Origin: Paraburkholderia rhizosphaerae | Lineage (GTDB): Bacteria; Pseudomonadota; Gammaproteobacteria; Burkholderiales; Burkholderiaceae | Assembly: GCF_004366595.1 (NCBI RefSeq) | Contig: NZ_SORE01000034.1 | Location: 1 to 59,560, forward strand | Reading direction: 5' to 3' | Length of the DNA: 59,560 nucleotides | Part shown: in pieces, positions 18,601-26,499 of the stretch | Position numbering within the stretch: position 1 is the stretch's first letter | How the letters are laid out: each line of letters starts with the position of its first letter | Made by a program: the position numbers and the translations under genes | Notes under the pieces: model-generated | The model's database searches: none | The model's input: only the letters and a program-made list of their open reading frames with translations | Told to the model about the DNA's origin: nothing

Positions 18601-18923
18601 GAGCGCGCCCAGTACTGGTCGGTCTTGTCATCGAACAACACATAGACGAACGCATCGCCGAACGACGAGTAGGCGCGGATCGTCTTCGCGCCGGGCACGC
18701 CGAGCAAGGTGGTGGTGAGCGGATACGTCACCTGATCTTCAATCACCTGCGGCGCCTTGCCCGGATACGACGCCTTGATGATCACCTGCGTGTCCGACAG
18801 ATCGGGCAGCGCGTCGAGCGGTGTTTCATGCAGCGAAACCACGCCCCATGCGACGACGAGCACCGTGGCCAGCAGCACGAGAAAGCGGTTCTGTATCGAC
18901 CATCGAATGATGCGCGCGATCAT
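15690..18923 (-). CDS. cusA: CusA heavy-metal RND efflux pump
   Basis: 1077 residues, slightly longer than the usual ~1045 owing to a C-terminal tail. Inner-membrane trimeric RND pump of the heavy-metal (HME) branch: IIRWSIQNRFLVLLATVLV opens TM1, ALPDLSDTQVIIKASYPG follows, and IAIGAMIDAAIVMIENAHKHLE is the TM4 proton-relay motif in its CusA form. The large periplasmic domains contain Met-rich metal sites. It exports Cu(I)/Ag(I) with CusB and CusC. Both ends overlap neighbours as ATGA (cusB stop/cusA start and cusA stop/cusF start), a tightly coupled operon. Confidence 0.95.
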   Translation of the reverse strand: MIARIIRWSIQNRFLVLLATVLVVAWGVVSLHETPLDALPDLSDTQVIIKASYPGKAPQVIEDQVTYPLTTTLLGVPGAKTIRAYSSFGDAFVYVLFDDKTDQYWARSRVLEYLNQVQSRLPPGATVSLGPDATGVGWVYEYALVDRTGHHDLGQLRALNDWFLKFELKAVPDVSEVASIGGMVRQYQVVLDPDRLRAYGITEQQVADALKKANQESGGSVVELAESEYMVRSSGYLHSLDDFRNVVLRTNDAGTPVLLGDVARIQIGPEMRRGIAELNGQGEVTGGVIVMRSGKNALTTIEGVKAKLAELKRSLPPGVEIVTTYDRSQLIERAVDNLKDKLIEEFIIVGLVCAVFLFHLRSAFVAILSLPLGVLAAFIVMRYQGVNANLMSLGGIAIAIGAMIDAAIVMIENAHKHLEAYEHHHPGEPIDAAQRWEVIATAAAEVGPALFFSLLIITLSFIPVFSLEGQEGKLFSPLAFTKTYTIAAAAGLSVTLVPVLMGYLIRGRIPHESSNPLNRVLVKLYRPLLNGTLRRPWFVIALAAVALALTVIPVSHLGGEFMPPLDEGDLLYMPTALPGISASKASELLQQTDRLIRTVPEVETVFGKSGRADTATDPAPLEMFETTIQFKPRSEWRPGMTPQKLVDELDRTVQVPGLSNVWVPPIRNRLDMLSTGIKTPVGVKISGPDLTTIDQVAAQVEAAVKDVPGVTSALAERLNGGRYIDVDIDRQAAARYGLAVGDIQDVVSTAVGGDDIGEVIAGRERFPINIRYPREVRDSIEKLRELPVVTDRGAQITLGDVAHLSIEDGPPMIRSENARLSGYVYIDIRNVDLETAVKTMQQAVAQKVTLPPGYSIAWSGQFEYLERAAARLRMVIPVTLVVIFVLLFLTFNSAADALMLMSTVPFALVGGFWLIWMLGHAISVATAVGFIALAGVAAEFGVVMLLYLKEALNRRLRAGEPLTEALLIDAIREGAVLRVRPKAMTVAVVLAGLIPIMVGHGAGSEVMQRIAAPMVGGMITAPLLSMFVIPAAWLLLQRRHLPRHREVPKAFAVPTGTRVPSSPIGTSVPHTQTGETP

Positions 18924-20515
18924 TTGGCGCCTCCTGCCGGTTCGACCTTCGTGAGCTGGTAACCGTCATCCGACTGTTTGAAGACGAAATGCACGGTGTC
19001 GCCGACTTTTACGCGCGCGAACGCGTTCGGCGCGGGCTTGTTGAACGACATCGTCATCGCGGGCCAGCCGAGCGCGGGAACCGGCTGATGCGAGAACGTC
19101 ATGCCGGTGGGCGTGATCTGCTCGACCTTGCCGATCGTGTCGTAGGTGGGAGCGGCGGCAGTGGCGGATGCCGAAGCCGCACCGGAGGCGGTCGCGGCGT
19201 CTGCCGCGGTGCCGGTCATTGAACCCATTGCGCCCGACGCACTCATTGCACGCGCTGCCGACGCACCTTCAATTCGCGGCAGCACTGACTTGAGACTCGC
19301 TTCCGAGTCGATCAGGAACTGGCCCGATGCGACCACGCTGTCACCGTCGTTGAGGCCGCTCAGTACTTCGGTTTCGTTGCCGACGTCGTGGCCGATCGTG
19401 ACCGTGGCAGGCTGCAGCCGTCCGTCGCTGTTCCTGACGATCACGAGCGAGCGCTTGCCGGTGGTGATCACCGCTTCAGACGGCACGAGCAGGCGCGGTA
19501 CCGCTGTCGCGCCGCTCACATGGACGCGCATCAGCATGCCGGGTGTGAGCCTGCCATCGGCGTTGTCGATCTCGAGCCGCGCCTGTAGCGTGCGGCTCGT
19601 CGTGCTGATGCCCGGCAGGATTTCGCGGATGCGGCCCGTGAAGTGCCGCGTCGGATCTCCGCTAAACGTTGCATCGACGCGCATGCCGGGCCGCGCGTCG
19701 AGCGCGAGCGACTCGGGAATCTCGACGATCAGCCATAACGTCGACAGGCCCGCGATTTTCGCGAGCGTCTGTCCGGGCGTCACCATTGCGCCATCGCGTA
19801 CGTTCAACTCGCTGACGACGCCGTTTTCCGGCGACGTCAGCACGATATGCGTCTGTGCGTGGCCGGTGCGATCGAGACTTGCGATTACGCCATCGGGAAT
19901 CGACATCGCACGCATGCGCGCGCGTGACGCCTGCAGCAGCGCGTCGTCCATCCCTCCGTGCTTGAGCGACAGATATTCCTCCTGCGGCGCGAGCCAGTCG
20001 GGCACGAACAGCGACGCGATCGGCGCGCCCCTCGCGATGCGCTGCATCGGCGCGCTGGCATACAGGCGGTCGATATAGCCGTTGACGCGCGACTGCACGA
20101 CGTCGGCCTGCGATTCATCGAACTGCGTGGTGCCGATCGCATCGAATCCTTCCGCCGTGTCGCGCCGGTGCACGGTCGCGTAGCGGATGCCGAGATCCTG
20201 CTGCAGGCCCGGATCGATGTGTACGCCGTTGTTGTTGCCGCCTTCGTCCGCGTAGACAGGTTGCAACTGCATGTCCATAAAAGGCGATTTGCCCGGTTTG
20301 TCGAAGTGCTGGTTCGGCACCATCGGGTCGTGCCAGTAAAGCACCTTGCGGCCGCTCCGCGGGCCGGCCTTGTCGCCCGGCGCGGTAGTGGACGTGGTAG
20401 CTGCCATCGACGCAGGCGCAACGGCGTGATGCGTGCCGATGACATACCCCGCTGCCAGCAGGGTCGCGCTCACAAACATGCAGGCGACAGTCTGTACGAG
20501 TCGTTTTGTGTTCAT
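18920..20515 (-). CDS. cusB: CusB membrane-fusion protein with fused CusF-like C-terminal domain
   Basis: 531 residues. N-terminal membrane anchor, then a heavy-metal-binding motif (YWHDPMVPNQHFDKPGKSPFMDM), then HlyD/CusB lipoyl, barrel and hairpin regions (VNGYIDRLYASAPMQRIARG; LTSPENGVVSELNVRDGAMVTPGQTL). After an Ala/Ser/Thr linker (about 420-455) comes a CusF-type domain: GKVEQITPTGMTFSHQPVPA and LGWPAMTMSFN, with the His and Met ligands. So the operon supplies the chaperone fold twice, fused here and free as cusF. It connects CusA to CusC in the periplasm. Confidence 0.93.
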   Translation of the reverse strand: MNTKRLVQTVACMFVSATLLAAGYVIGTHHAVAPASMAATTSTTAPGDKAGPRSGRKVLYWHDPMVPNQHFDKPGKSPFMDMQLQPVYADEGGNNNGVHIDPGLQQDLGIRYATVHRRDTAEGFDAIGTTQFDESQADVVQSRVNGYIDRLYASAPMQRIARGAPIASLFVPDWLAPQEEYLSLKHGGMDDALLQASRARMRAMSIPDGVIASLDRTGHAQTHIVLTSPENGVVSELNVRDGAMVTPGQTLAKIAGLSTLWLIVEIPESLALDARPGMRVDATFSGDPTRHFTGRIREILPGISTTSRTLQARLEIDNADGRLTPGMLMRVHVSGATAVPRLLVPSEAVITTGKRSLVIVRNSDGRLQPATVTIGHDVGNETEVLSGLNDGDSVVASGQFLIDSEASLKSVLPRIEGASAARAMSASGAMGSMTGTAADAATASGAASASATAAAPTYDTIGKVEQITPTGMTFSHQPVPALGWPAMTMSFNKPAPNAFARVKVGDTVHFVFKQSDDGYQLTKVEPAGGAK

Positions 20516-20523
20516 GTTTATCC

Positions 20524-21828
20524 TTATTGGCCAGCGGACGCGATCACTTCCGGCGGCAGTACCTGATATTCAAGCCCGGCCCAGACAAGCGAAACCTGTC
20601 GCTCGAGCGTGAGCACCTGAAGCTGCGTTTCGAGCTGCCTGTGCCGTGCGTCGAACGCATCGGCGAGCGTGCCTGTTCCGGACCGATAGGCGGCGTTGGC
20701 CAGTTGCACTTGCTGTTCGGCGGCGGGTAGCACGGTCTGCCGCAGGTTGGCCAGCCGCTCGCGGCCGCTCGAAAGCCTGGTTGCGAGAGTCTGGATACCG
20801 GCCATGACCTGCCGCTCGAGGTCTTCGTAGTTGAGCCGCGCCTGTGTGCCCATCTGCGATTTCTGCTCGACGTCGCGGTCTTCGAGATTTTTCCGGTTGA
20901 TCGGCAATGGAATCGACACGCCGAACGACACGTAGTCGGAGAAATTTCCGCCGCGTTTGAAATAGGTGAGCCCCCACGTCCAGTTGGGATTTCTGTCGCT
21001 GCGGGCCACGTCGGTCGCCGCATCGGCAACGGAGATCGCCGCGCGTGCGGCAATCAGGGACGGCTGTACCTGATCGAGCTGCTCTGCGCTCATGCCCGAC
21101 ACGGGCGACTCGAGCGGCGGTATCGCGTCGGCGACTTCGAGCACATTGCCGGCCGCAGTCCAGCGCGACAGATCGATCAATGCGGCCTTTTCATCCTGCT
21201 GCGCGTCGATCAGCGCATCGCGCGCATTGCCGAGCGTCACGCGCGCCTGCGCGATATCCGTTGCGCTTCCTTGCGCGCCGCGGTACGACGCCTGCCGCGC
21301 CGCGAGTTCGTCGTTCAGGTGATCGACGAGCGCCTGGTTCAGCGCAACGGCCTTCTTCGCGTAGACGGCGTTGAGCCACGCGATCGCAGTCTGCTGACGG
21401 ACTTCGGCGAGCTTCTCCAGATAAGTCGTCCGGTCCTGGTCGACGGTGCGATTGGCAAGCGCCGTGCGTAGGCGACGCTTTGATGACGATACCCACTCCT
21501 GCTCGATGCCGATGCCGCGCATCGTGAAGTCGTCCTGGCCGATTGTGAATGCCTTTGATCCGTTGATCGGCAGATCCTCGACGCTCAGCTTCAAGGTCGG
21601 ATTGGGTAGCTGTCCCGCCTTGACGACGACAGCCGAATCACCGCGAACGGCGGCCTGGGTGGCCTCGATCGACGAAGAGCGGTCCTGCGCGACCTGCAGC
21701 GCCTCATTAAGTGTCATGCCCGTGCCCTGCGCCCATGCGGCAGGTGTGGCGAACATGACGAATGCCGCGAGTGCGACAACGCGCAACGCGACGCGCCGGC
21801 TGCGCGGCGGCGAAAATGGGAAAAGCAT
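20524..21828 (-). CDS. cusC: CusC/TolC-like outer-membrane efflux channel
   Basis: 434 residues with a signal peptide ending AWA-Q and no lipoprotein cysteine. Two outer-membrane efflux (OEP) halves with long coiled-coil helices: MTLNEALQVAQDRSSSIEA in the first, and the second ending ANAAYRSGTGTLADAFDARHRQLETQLQ. It forms the outer-membrane duct of the Cus pump. Eight bases separate its stop from the cusB start. Confidence 0.9.
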   Translation of the reverse strand: MLFPFSPPRSRRVALRVVALAAFVMFATPAAWAQGTGMTLNEALQVAQDRSSSIEATQAAVRGDSAVVVKAGQLPNPTLKLSVEDLPINGSKAFTIGQDDFTMRGIGIEQEWVSSSKRRLRTALANRTVDQDRTTYLEKLAEVRQQTAIAWLNAVYAKKAVALNQALVDHLNDELAARQASYRGAQGSATDIAQARVTLGNARDALIDAQQDEKAALIDLSRWTAAGNVLEVADAIPPLESPVSGMSAEQLDQVQPSLIAARAAISVADAATDVARSDRNPNWTWGLTYFKRGGNFSDYVSFGVSIPLPINRKNLEDRDVEQKSQMGTQARLNYEDLERQVMAGIQTLATRLSSGRERLANLRQTVLPAAEQQVQLANAAYRSGTGTLADAFDARHRQLETQLQVLTLERQVSLVWAGLEYQVLPPEVIASAGQ

Positions 21829-21937
21829 GTGAACCCCGAATGGTCGAGCCTACGCCGTGCGCGAGCAGGCGTAGCGGCTCACGTCCTGAGTCAGGACGAA
21901 CGTCACCGCTTTGGGGCGGTGTGCCAGAGGATCGGAG

Positions 21938-22303
21938 TTACAGGGACCGAGGAGGTCGCCAGAGTCCATCCGGCGCGCGGATGGAAAGCGACTGCGAGTA
22001 ATGGAAGACCATGCGATTGTCCGGCGCCGCGGGGCGTACGACGGTTTCGCTGGCGCTGGGATAGTAGAGACTGCCGAACTGGCACTGAGCCGTCATCTTG
22101 CAGAATCCGGCCTTTGATGACTTGCTGTGCGGTGACGGCTTCATCGAATCGCAACCCGGCATTGCATCGGACATGCTGCTGTCATCCTGCGTCGCGACAG
22201 ACCGCTGCATCGGGCACTCGCCGGTCAGGCCGGTCGCTGCCAGCCCCGTGATGGGCAGCATCGCGCACAGCAACAACAGGAAGAGCGTCCGGATGAATTT
22301 CAT
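21938..22303 (-). CDS. Small exported protein rich in Cys, Met and His, first gene of the cus operon
   Basis: 121 residues from MKFIRTLFLLLLCAMLPITG. After the signal peptide the protein is full of possible soft-metal ligands (ECPMQRSV, DAMPGCDSMKPSPHSK, GFCKMTAQCQ). I know no formal family, though similar small proteins precede cation-efflux operons in Burkholderia-type genomes. It lies 109 bases upstream of cusC on the same strand. Possibly a periplasmic metal buffer or sensor (inference). A TAGAAT -10-like hexamer occurs about 25 bp before the ATG, but no good -35 is seen. No CusRS two-component genes are in the window. Confidence 0.65.
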   Translation of the reverse strand: MKFIRTLFLLLLCAMLPITGLAATGLTGECPMQRSVATQDDSSMSDAMPGCDSMKPSPHSKSSKAGFCKMTAQCQFGSLYYPSASETVVRPAAPDNRMVFHYSQSLSIRAPDGLWRPPRSL

Positions 22304-22402
22304 GGCGGCAGTCGAGCGACGGGACATTCTAGCGGGTTTGCAAAATCTGCGCGTCGCTCGATCGCAGGATCCCATGCGTTGTTCTCATTGGCCAGCCCTG
22401 GC

Positions 22403-23458
22403 TCACCCCTCGGGGCAGGGAACTGGCCGCGTCAGCAGATCCACGTAAAAATTGAAGAAGCGCGTGTTGTCGAAGCGCTTGACCACGGTTGCACGCTGCA
22501 GACCTGGCCGCGGATTGGCGTAGCCGGTGGAATGCCCAACGTTTGCACCAGAGCTCGAATCGATATCGATCCAACATTGAACCGTGTCGGTCGCGAACGT
22601 CGGGTCCACGAGATACGCGAGTGTCAACGTATCCCAGACGCACTCCGAGTATTCCGGATCGGTCTCAAAGCCATGCTTCCCATCGGATCCATAGCCGTTC
22701 AGTTGCCTGAATAAGTGCGTGATGATCGTCTGCTTGTTCTGATCGTGCGCGATGCGATCGTAGACACGCTTGTCCATCTTGACAGTATCCGTTGCGTCGA
22801 GAGGAATGACCACGTGGTCGATCGGCAAACGCAGGACCGCTTGCGCGGCTTGCGGGTCGAACCACCAGTTGAATTCCGCCGTCGCTGTCGTATTTCCCGG
22901 TACGTCTATCGCTCCACCCATATAAATAACCCGCTTGATCAGCGGCACGATCTCCGGGTGTTGACGAGTCGCAAGCGCCAGGTTGGTAAGCGGGCCTACC
23001 GCGAGGATGGTTATCTGGCCAGCATGTCGATGAACGGAATCGGCGATGAATTCAACGGCGCTTTTGCTTTGCACCTGGACGCTAGTCGCGAAGCCATCGG
23101 GCGGTGCGATCAGGTCATGATCTGATTTCGGCTCGGGCGATGTCCATGCGCCAAGCCATCCGTTGCCACCAGGATAGGTTTGCCGCTCCTCCTGGACGGC
23201 CGGGAAATCGTGAGACAGCGGCAGATTCGCTCCGGCGTACACCCCGATGCGATCCGCCATTCCGACGCGTTCGACTGACTTTAACGCGTCCGCGACACCT
23301 TGCTTGAGCCACTGATTGCCTGACACGACGGTGATACCGAGCAAATTGATCGAGCCTTGAGCGTGCAGCTGACAAGCCATCACGCCAAGTTGTCCGTCGT
23401 CGCCCAACGTGGTGTAGTCGCTATCGATGATGACTTTGGGGATCGTATCTGTCTGCAT
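22403..23458 (-). CDS. Inosine/uridine-preferring nucleoside hydrolase family protein
   Basis: 351 residues, cytoplasmic. N-ribohydrolase fold splitting nucleosides into base and ribose with a bound Ca2+. The calcium-binding start motif is a variant: D12-S-D14, five residues, D20-D21 instead of the usual three-residue spacing. Other motifs fit: ILAVGPLTNLALA, YMGGAIDVPGN, and EFNWWFDPQAAQAVL. Substrate preference cannot be predicted. ATG at 23458 is in the right place for the family. It stands alone between the cus operon and a long intergenic region. Confidence 0.85.
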   Translation of the reverse strand: MQTDTIPKVIIDSDYTTLGDDGQLGVMACQLHAQGSINLLGITVVSGNQWLKQGVADALKSVERVGMADRIGVYAGANLPLSHDFPAVQEERQTYPGGNGWLGAWTSPEPKSDHDLIAPPDGFATSVQVQSKSAVEFIADSVHRHAGQITILAVGPLTNLALATRQHPEIVPLIKRVIYMGGAIDVPGNTTATAEFNWWFDPQAAQAVLRLPIDHVVIPLDATDTVKMDKRVYDRIAHDQNKQTIITHLFRQLNGYGSDGKHGFETDPEYSECVWDTLTLAYLVDPTFATDTVQCWIDIDSSSGANVGHSTGYANPRPGLQRATVVKRFDNTRFFNFYVDLLTRPVPCPEG

Positions 23459-24317
23459 GGTGTTGCTTGCGCAGGTTGTGAGGGCACGGGATATGCCCGG
23501 CAGAGTTTAGAAGAAAGTGACCGTCACGCGCGAGCAGAGCGTCAATCGACCGCATTGAACTGGCCATGCTTTTGGTATACAGAAACGCCGGAGTCTTGGT
23601 TCTTATATTTGTGTGATCGAAGGATCAAAATTCAGCGATCAAGACAGTGCTACCCGACCACGTTCCTTCGTCCAATCCTGACCGCACGTCACGCAAAAAT
23701 AGCTGCATTTCGCGCAATGGTAGCGATTTTTCACGAGCGTTGGTTTCGCCTGCGCATGACTGTAGTGAAGTCGTGAAGCGGAAGTTTTGAACAACCGGTT
23801 CCAGATCGGCCCGGCAAACCACTTGTCGCGGTTGAAAGCGAGTATCGGCCAAGGGCTGCCTTGCTACGTCGCGCGAAGTCTCCTTCCCGAAGTTGATCTT
23901 CCCTGTTTGCGCCCGCGTGTTACCGGGCTTCGCCGAGGCAAAGGTCGACGATGGTGACGTACACATGTACCGCGTAGTGGAAGGCGGTACGAATCGCCCC
24001 GCGCGAGGCGTCCGGTAACTCCGAACGCGAGCAAACGGAATTTACTGCCGTGTTGGCGCTTTTCTTTTTTGACAGCGCCGACAAGGACCGACCACGTCGA
24101 TCAAGCAAACGTTTAGCGATTTCGCGATCTGACGCAGCGCGCGCGGAGTTCGTCACCGCCCGCATACAGGGAGCACATCGAGGGGAACACGTCGCGGAAA
24201 CACGTCGCGGAAACACGTCGGGCGCCAGATCTGAGCAGGAGCTCGACCCGCCCGGTTGCTACTCGATCGGCGACGCAATAGTGCGCAACACGTTTCAATT
24301 GATACGGAGATGTTCGA
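23459..24317. other. Long intergenic region, 860 bp
   Basis: Holds element C copy 3 (23565-23760) and otherwise no convincing gene. The 113-codon minus-strand frame at 23625-23966 overlaps the element and has no ribosome binding site. A tandem repeat of ACACGTCGCGGA units occurs around 24188-24215. Confidence 0.5.
23565..23760 (+). promoter_or_regulatory. Dispersed element C, copy 3
   Basis: Contains TTTGGTATACAG (23571-23582), TTGGTTCTTATATTTG (23596-23611, identical over 16 bases to the minus strand of 43129-43144), TCGAA, and TCAAAATTCA (23625-23634). AGTGCTACCCGACCA follows, matching copy 2 (AGTGCAACCCGACCA), then GTAGCGATTTTTCACGAGCG (copy 2: GTAGCGATCTTCACGAGCG). No intact gene follows closely; the next plus-strand gene starts 560 bp away. 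Confidence 0.65.
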
Positions 24318-24914
24318 ATGACTGCTGAGACTATCGCTTCGAGCCTGCGAATCTTGCTCCCACGCCTTTGGTCATTCGCTTTCCGTTTATCTGGCACGTC
24401 CGGTCTTGCTGAGAATCTGACGGGTCGCACATTGATCCGCCTCGCGGGTCTGGCGGACATATCGTCAAACGAGAGGATTACGCCAGCCCTGGCTTTGCGG
24501 GAAATGTACGCCGCATGGAAATGCGACCTGGGAGGCACTTGCTTCCAGGCTTGCGAGCAGGAATCTTTGCCCGATGTGGCAAACGTCGACGCGGACCACA
24601 AAGAACTTGTCAATGCGGTGCTGTCTTTGTCAGGTCTGGAGCGCGCTGTCGTCCTGCTGGTACACCTTGAGCAACTGAGCCTGTGGGATATCGCGTCGAT
24701 CACGAACGAACCCGTCAGCCGTGTGTTGAATGCACTGTCCATGGCGCACTTCAAGGTCAGCCGGTACGTGAATGCCAGACGCAGGGGCGACCGGCGCCGC
24801 GACAGGAACCACCACGTAAGACCGTCCGTTCTCGGTGAAATTGAGGATGCGCTGAGTAACGGCCTTCGTCCAAGCGAGCTTGCGAACCGCGAGAAAGATG
24901 GCAGCATCCGGTGA
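24318..24914 (+). CDS. ECF sigma-factor-like protein
   Basis: 198 residues. The N-terminal LPRLWSFAFRLSG resembles sigma-70 region 2, but the usual DLVQRT/ALE recognition helix is replaced by AENLTGRTLIRLAG. The C-terminal NAVLSLSGLERAVVLLVHLEQLSLWDIASITNEPVSRVLNAL keeps the region-4 helix-turn-helix layout. A basic tail (NARRRGDRRRDRNHH) and an extra C-terminal segment follow. It may be an ECF-like factor or a degenerate relative used as a DNA-binding regulator. No anti-sigma gene is adjacent. ATG 24318 lacks a strong ribosome binding site. Confidence 0.6.
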   Translation: MTAETIASSLRILLPRLWSFAFRLSGTSGLAENLTGRTLIRLAGLADISSNERITPALALREMYAAWKCDLGGTCFQACEQESLPDVANVDADHKELVNAVLSLSGLERAVVLLVHLEQLSLWDIASITNEPVSRVLNALSMAHFKVSRYVNARRRGDRRRDRNHHVRPSVLGEIEDALSNGLRPSELANREKDGSIR

Positions 24915-24954
24915 TGGGCCGAACAGAATGTTGATTTTTCGGTTCACGCGAAAA

Positions 24955-24997
24955 GCCCGGAAGCGTTGCCAGGACATGTCCCTGGGCGCCTCCGGGC
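24955..24997 (-). terminator. Hairpin terminator after CMD-2
   Basis: On the minus strand an outer stem GCCCGGA/TCCGGGC, a GCG/CGC step and an inner CCAGG/CCTGG stem around the palindrome GGACATGTCC are followed by TTTT. It lies about 70 bases past the CMD-2 stop and is identical base for base to 37910-37952. It could also stop transcripts of the sigma-like gene from the other side, less efficiently. Confidence 0.7.
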
Positions 24998-25065
24998 CTG
25001 GCACTACGTTCGCATCGGGTGAATCCTTCCAGCCACCGGAGAGGGTCGATGCGAACCGATAGCGT

Positions 25066-25611
25066 TCAGATCGAGCCCGCTGGCGCAACAGCGGGAAAGT
25101 CCTTCTCGGGATCGAATACGTTGTTGAAGAAGTTCGTCAGCGAATACATGGCCACCAGCGAAATGATCTCCATGATGTTCGCGTCGGTGTGGCCTGCATC
25201 ACGGACCGTCTTCAGATCGGCGTCACTGACCTTGCCACGCGTCTCGATCACCTTGCGCGCAAACTGGACGGCGGCGTCGCGCTTCGGGTCGGTAGCATGT
25301 CCCTTCCGGGCGAGAATGATTTCATCTGCCGGCAGCTTCGCCATGTGCTCGGCGGTAAAGCTGTGCACCGTCAGGCAGTAGTTGCAGCCATTCACTTCGG
25401 AGACTGCGAGGCCGATACTGTCACGCGTCTTCACGTCGAGCGCTTTGCTTAACGAGCCAAGCAGAGTCGCCCATGCGTTGAACGCGATCGGGCTTTGCGC
25501 GAAGGTCGCCATCATATTCGGCGTGAACCCGATATTTTTGGTGAACGCGTCGAGCGTCGGTTTGGATTCGGCCGGTACGTGGTCCGGTTTTACAGTCGTA
25601 GTGGTCGACAT
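25066..25611 (-). CDS. Carboxymuconolactone decarboxylase/AhpD-like protein (CMD-2)
   Basis: 181 residues. AhpD-type thiol pair C76-x-x-C79 and H83 (CNYCLTVHSF) in the CMD fold; motif FTPNMMATFAQSPIAFNAW at the N-terminal side. Paralogue of CMD-4 (38022-38567): from residue 12 onward they are nearly the same, but the first ten residues differ (MSTTTTVKPD against MPRIALPTPD). Downstream of nitroreductase 1 on the same strand with a hairpin in the 178-base gap, so probably co-transcribed. Likely a thiol peroxidase or a partner in electrophile reduction; no direct evidence for substrate. Confidence 0.87.
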   Translation of the reverse strand: MSTTTTVKPDHVPAESKPTLDAFTKNIGFTPNMMATFAQSPIAFNAWATLLGSLSKALDVKTRDSIGLAVSEVNGCNYCLTVHSFTAEHMAKLPADEIILARKGHATDPKRDAAVQFARKVIETRGKVSDADLKTVRDAGHTDANIMEIISLVAMYSLTNFFNNVFDPEKDFPAVAPAGSI

Positions 25612-25644
25612 TTCAATCTCCGTAAGTAACAGATTTCACTGCTT

Positions 25645-25670
25645 GGGGAGGTTCATGCGGGAACCCCCTC
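25645..25670. other. Intergenic hairpin between nitroreductase 1 and CMD-2
   Basis: GGGGAGGTTC and GAACCCCCTC pair around a 6-nt loop with one mismatch. A related GC-rich hairpin (about 38602-38629) sits at the same place in the second module. It could tune expression between the two cistrons. Confidence 0.4.
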
Positions 25671-25789
25671 GGGTTACTTCGCGCCCCGGAAACCGGGTCG
25701 AAGGGGAGGCATCCAGGTGAGAGGTCTTTGCGGTTGACTCCCACTTTGAGGCTGCCTGGTTGCTCAAGGCCATCGCTACCGCGGAGCAC

Positions 25790-26425
25790 TTAGACGAGAT
25801 CCAGCACTTCGTCTACCGGACGGCGCGGCTTCTGTGCCCAGTTTCCCGGACGCTCCGCGCCGACCGACAACAGCAGCACCGGCACTTCGTTCTCGCGCAG
25901 GCCGAACTCGCGTTGCACGGCTTCGGCATCGAAACCGATCATCGGCGTCGAGCCCAGGCCCAGCGAGCGGGCCGCATAAATCATCGCGGCCGCGCCGAAA
26001 GTGGCGGTGCGAACCGCCTCGTCGCGCCGGCGCTGCGGGTACGCCATATACAGATTGCGTGCGGGGATTTCCCACTCCGGTACCATCTCGGCCGGCATGA
26101 CCCCCGCTTTCACCAGCGGCGCCAGGCGATCCGGTATGACGCTGGAATCGGCCAGCTGGCCGACGATGATGAAGGTCACGGCCGCATCGGTGATCGCCGG
26201 CTGGCTCCACGCAATCGGACTTAGACGGGCTTTGGCTTCTGCTGTGCGCACGGCAATGAAGCGCCAGTTCTGCATGTGAAACGAGGTCGGCGCGGACGTG
26301 CCGATTTGCACGAGATTGCGAATTTCGTCGTCGCTCAACGTGGCGTTACGGTCGTAGTACTTCGCGGCGCTGCGGCTCAGGATGTTTTCGATAACGACGT
26401 TAGAGGTGATGTTTTCGCGCTTCAT
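25790..26425 (-). CDS. Nitroreductase family protein 1
   Basis: 211 residues; ATG 26425 follows GAGGAACACC. FMN-dependent nitroreductase fold: SRSAAKYYDRNATLSDDEIRNLVQIGTSAPTSFHMQNWRFIAV gives the usual Arg/Ser FMN-phosphate contacts and the S-F/N-W element, and IYAARSLGLGSTPMIGFD is the C-terminal signature. Such enzymes reduce nitroaromatics, quinones or enones with NAD(P)H. One of three close paralogues in the window (also 31706-32341 and 38754-39389). First gene of the CMD-nitroreductase module. Confidence 0.9.
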   Translation of the reverse strand: MKRENITSNVVIENILSRSAAKYYDRNATLSDDEIRNLVQIGTSAPTSFHMQNWRFIAVRTAEAKARLSPIAWSQPAITDAAVTFIIVGQLADSSVIPDRLAPLVKAGVMPAEMVPEWEIPARNLYMAYPQRRRDEAVRTATFGAAAMIYAARSLGLGSTPMIGFDAEAVQREFGLRENEVPVLLLSVGAERPGNWAQKPRRPVDEVLDLV

Positions 26426-26499
26426 GGTGTTCCTCGGTGTAAAGGGAGGGATTCGGTACTTGAGCTCTCGCTCGATGCAGAGTCGCTGTCGTTCAACGG

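Larger units (their letters stand above)
24951..26425 (-). repeat. CMD-nitroreductase module, copy 1
   Basis: Terminator hairpin, CMD gene, intergenic hairpin and nitroreductase in the same order and spacing as 37905-39389. Homology covers genes and spacers (for example CTCCGTAAGT(A/T)ACAG after the CMD start and CGGGTTAC in the spacer). A segmental duplication about 13 kb apart, both copies on the minus strand. Confidence 0.85.

Noticed and set aside
23625..23966. 113-codon minus-strand frame
   Set aside because: Overlaps element C copy 3; conservation between copies does not follow this frame.
24188..24215. Short tandem repeat considered as a CRISPR-like array
   Set aside because: Only about two units of 12 bases without spacers; a slippage repeat.
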